Below are positions 52,289-53,467 of a stretch of 53,467 nucleotides of DNA, piece by piece (position 1 is the stretch's first letter; the number at the start of each line of letters is the position of its first letter). A program made the position numbers and the translations under genes. The stretch is from Dehalococcoidia bacterium SM23_28_2. Its GTDB lineage: Bacteria; Chloroflexota; Dehalococcoidia; SM23-28-2. The notes beneath the pieces are model-generated. The model was not told where the DNA came from. It worked only from the letters and a program-made list of their open reading frames with translations, and did not search any database. The DNA is taken from contig LJUA01000002.1 of assembly GCA_001303545.1 (NCBI GenBank), positions 1 through 53,467 on the forward strand, in the 5' to 3' direction.

Positions 52289-53397
52289 TGGCAGACGTGG
52301 TTATCGTTGGCGGCGGGGTCATCGGCTGCTCCATCGCCTATCATCTAGCCGAGGCTGGCGTCCCGGTGACCATCCTCGAGCGAGGGGAGATCGGCGGCGA
52401 GGCATCGGGGGCCTCGGCGGGCATCCTGGCCCCTGTAGAGGTGTCCCCGGGGCCGGACGCTCTCCACGAGCTCTACCTGGCCAGTCTGCGGCTGTTTCCA
52501 TCCCTGGCGGACAGGCTGCCGGAGGAGACGGGGATCGACATCGAGTACCTGCGATCGGGCGTCCTGCGGCTGGCCCTCAGCGACGCGGATGTCGACGAGC
52601 TGCGGGCCCTCGCGGAACGCGAACCGCTGGGGCAAGGGATGGAGCGGGTGGATCGAGACGCGTTGCGCCGCCTGGAGCCGCGGCTGGCATCGACTTGCGG
52701 CGGCGTGCACTTTCCCGACCTCTGCCAGGTGAACCCCCATCGGCTGGCTCAGGCCCTGGCCCAGGCGGCGGTCGCCCGCGGCGCGGCGCTACGCCAGGGC
52801 GTGACCGTGAGGGGGTTCGTGACCAGCAGTGCGCGGGTGACCGGCGTGCGCACCAGCGAGGGCAGGGTGACGGCCGGGCAGGTGGTTATCGCCGCCGGCT
52901 CCTGGACGGCGGCCCTCGGCCGCCGATTGGGTGCGAACCTGCCGGTGAGGCCCATGCGAGGGCAGATGCTGGCCTTCCCCAACTTCTCCTCGCCGATAAG
53001 GCACATCGTCTTCTGGCACGATGCCTACCTGGTGCCCAAGGCCAACGGCTTTATCTTCGCTGGCTCGACGGTGGAGGATGTGGGCTTCCGCAGGAACACC
53101 ACGGCGAAGGGCCTGGCCGGCCTGCGGAGAATGGCCGCCACGCTGGTGCCCAGCCTGGCCTACTCTGAGGTGTCCTCCGACTGGGCTGGCCTGCGGCCGG
53201 GCTCTCCGGATGGGCTGCCCATGCTTGGGCCGGTCCCCGGCTGGGAAGGGCTGAGCGTGGCCAGCGGCCACTTCCGCAAGGGGATCCTGCTGGCGCCGAT
53301 CACCGGTCGACTGATGGCCCAATTGCTGACGGAAGGCAGAATGGAGGTCTCTCTGGGGCCGTTCAGCCCGTCGCGGTTCGCCGCCGGTGCTCGCTGA
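52288..53397 (+). CDS. thiO: Glycine oxidase ThiO
   Basis: FAD enzyme oxidising glycine to the imine that ThiG needs; an oxygen-using route. 369 residues. FAD-binding VVIVGGGVIGCSIAYHLAEA, then SGASAGILAP, VNPHRLAQAL, VVIAAGSWTA, RGQMLAF and the C-terminal DWAGLRPGSPDGLPMLGP with SGHFRKGILLAPITG. The start overlaps the preceding stop (TGATG). No thiH is present, so the ThiO pathway suggests at least oxygen tolerance. Confidence 0.95.
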   Translation: MADVVIVGGGVIGCSIAYHLAEAGVPVTILERGEIGGEASGASAGILAPVEVSPGPDALHELYLASLRLFPSLADRLPEETGIDIEYLRSGVLRLALSDADVDELRALAEREPLGQGMERVDRDALRRLEPRLASTCGGVHFPDLCQVNPHRLAQALAQAAVARGAALRQGVTVRGFVTSSARVTGVRTSEGRVTAGQVVIAAGSWTAALGRRLGANLPVRPMRGQMLAFPNFSSPIRHIVFWHDAYLVPKANGFIFAGSTVEDVGFRRNTTAKGLAGLRRMAATLVPSLAYSEVSSDWAGLRPGSPDGLPMLGPVPGWEGLSVASGHFRKGILLAPITGRLMAQLLTEGRMEVSLGPFSPSRFAAGAR

Positions 53398-53467
53398 TCC
53401 TTTCGGCTAACCGCCGCGCCGCCTCGCGCACGTCGGCCGCGGCGACCACCGCCCCGATTACCGCCAC
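53363..53467 (-). CDS. Possible C-terminal end of a convergent gene, truncated by the window
   Basis: On the minus strand the frame entering at 53467 is open for 34 codons (VAVIGAVVAAADVREAARRL, then AERISEHRRR and four more) to a TGA at 53365-53363. A helix of the AADVREAARRLAERI type looks protein-like. It would overlap the end of thiO by 35 bases. Too short to identify, and high GC makes chance openness likely. Confidence 0.35.
   Translation of the reverse strand: MAVIGAVVAAADVREAARRLAERISEHRRRTATG

Overview
The window looks like chromosomal DNA of a GC-rich, uncultured-type bacterium, most likely Chloroflexota near the Dehalococcoidia. This is inferred from the long spc-alpha-L13-S9 ribosomal gene run, a C-x2-C zinc-type S14, LexA with a Gram-positive-type SOS box, an RND pump with no outer-membrane partners, a DUF3870 protein and a small secreted GWxNLVW-like protein. 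No rRNA, CRISPR array, insertion sequence or phage gene is visible. Nearly all of it is housekeeping or metabolic.

Layout. 1-12390 (+): the end of an acidic-tailed protein (by position S17), then L14, L24, L5, S14, S8, L6, L18, S5, L30, L15, SecY, Adk, Map, IF1, L36, S13, S11, S4, RpoA, L17, TruA, L13 and S9. 12387-21205 (-): one tightly packed eight-gene operon, in transcription order mtnA, mtnP, GNAT, ahcY, metK, nucleotidyltransferase, phosphohexomutase and SIS isomerase. It is headed by a sigma70 promoter, a SAM-I riboswitch and an intrinsic terminator. 21207-31014: a lipoprotein, an M20 hydrolase, plsX, trxA, a selenocysteine tRNA (selC), a LarA-like protein, a GGDEF protein, holA, lexA with its SOS box, and a FAH-family hydrolase. 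31106-36393: a DUF3870 pair, a MarR-RND pump operon, and a small zinc-ribbon gene behind a c-di-AMP (ydaO-type) riboswitch. 36537-47577: peptide/nickel-type ABC permeases and binding protein, an SDR, a corrinoid adenosyltransferase, a rhomboid, small zinc and RRM proteins, SppA, a winged-helix regulator, an ECF sigma factor, a sirtuin and YjbQ. 47695-53397: thiamin synthesis, with thiD followed by a TPP-riboswitch-controlled thiC-thiG-thiE-thiS-(YdcZ-like)-thiO operon.

Three metabolite riboswitches (SAM, c-di-AMP, TPP) sit directly downstream of good sigma70 promoters, and each is followed by an intrinsic terminator. Attenuation is therefore the dominant control mode that can be read here. 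The SAM operon joins SAM synthesis, homocysteine recovery and methylthioadenosine salvage, and runs on without a gap into sugar-nucleotide genes.

Two universally conserved genes, rplN and metK, carry internal out-of-frame deletions that should destroy them. Two such lesions in essential single-copy genes suggest assembly errors more than biology, but this must be checked. thiS has no stop codon after its Gly-Gly terminus and reads in frame into a YdcZ-like membrane protein. The most novel-looking item is the c-di-AMP riboswitch dedicated to a lone 69-residue zinc-ribbon protein.
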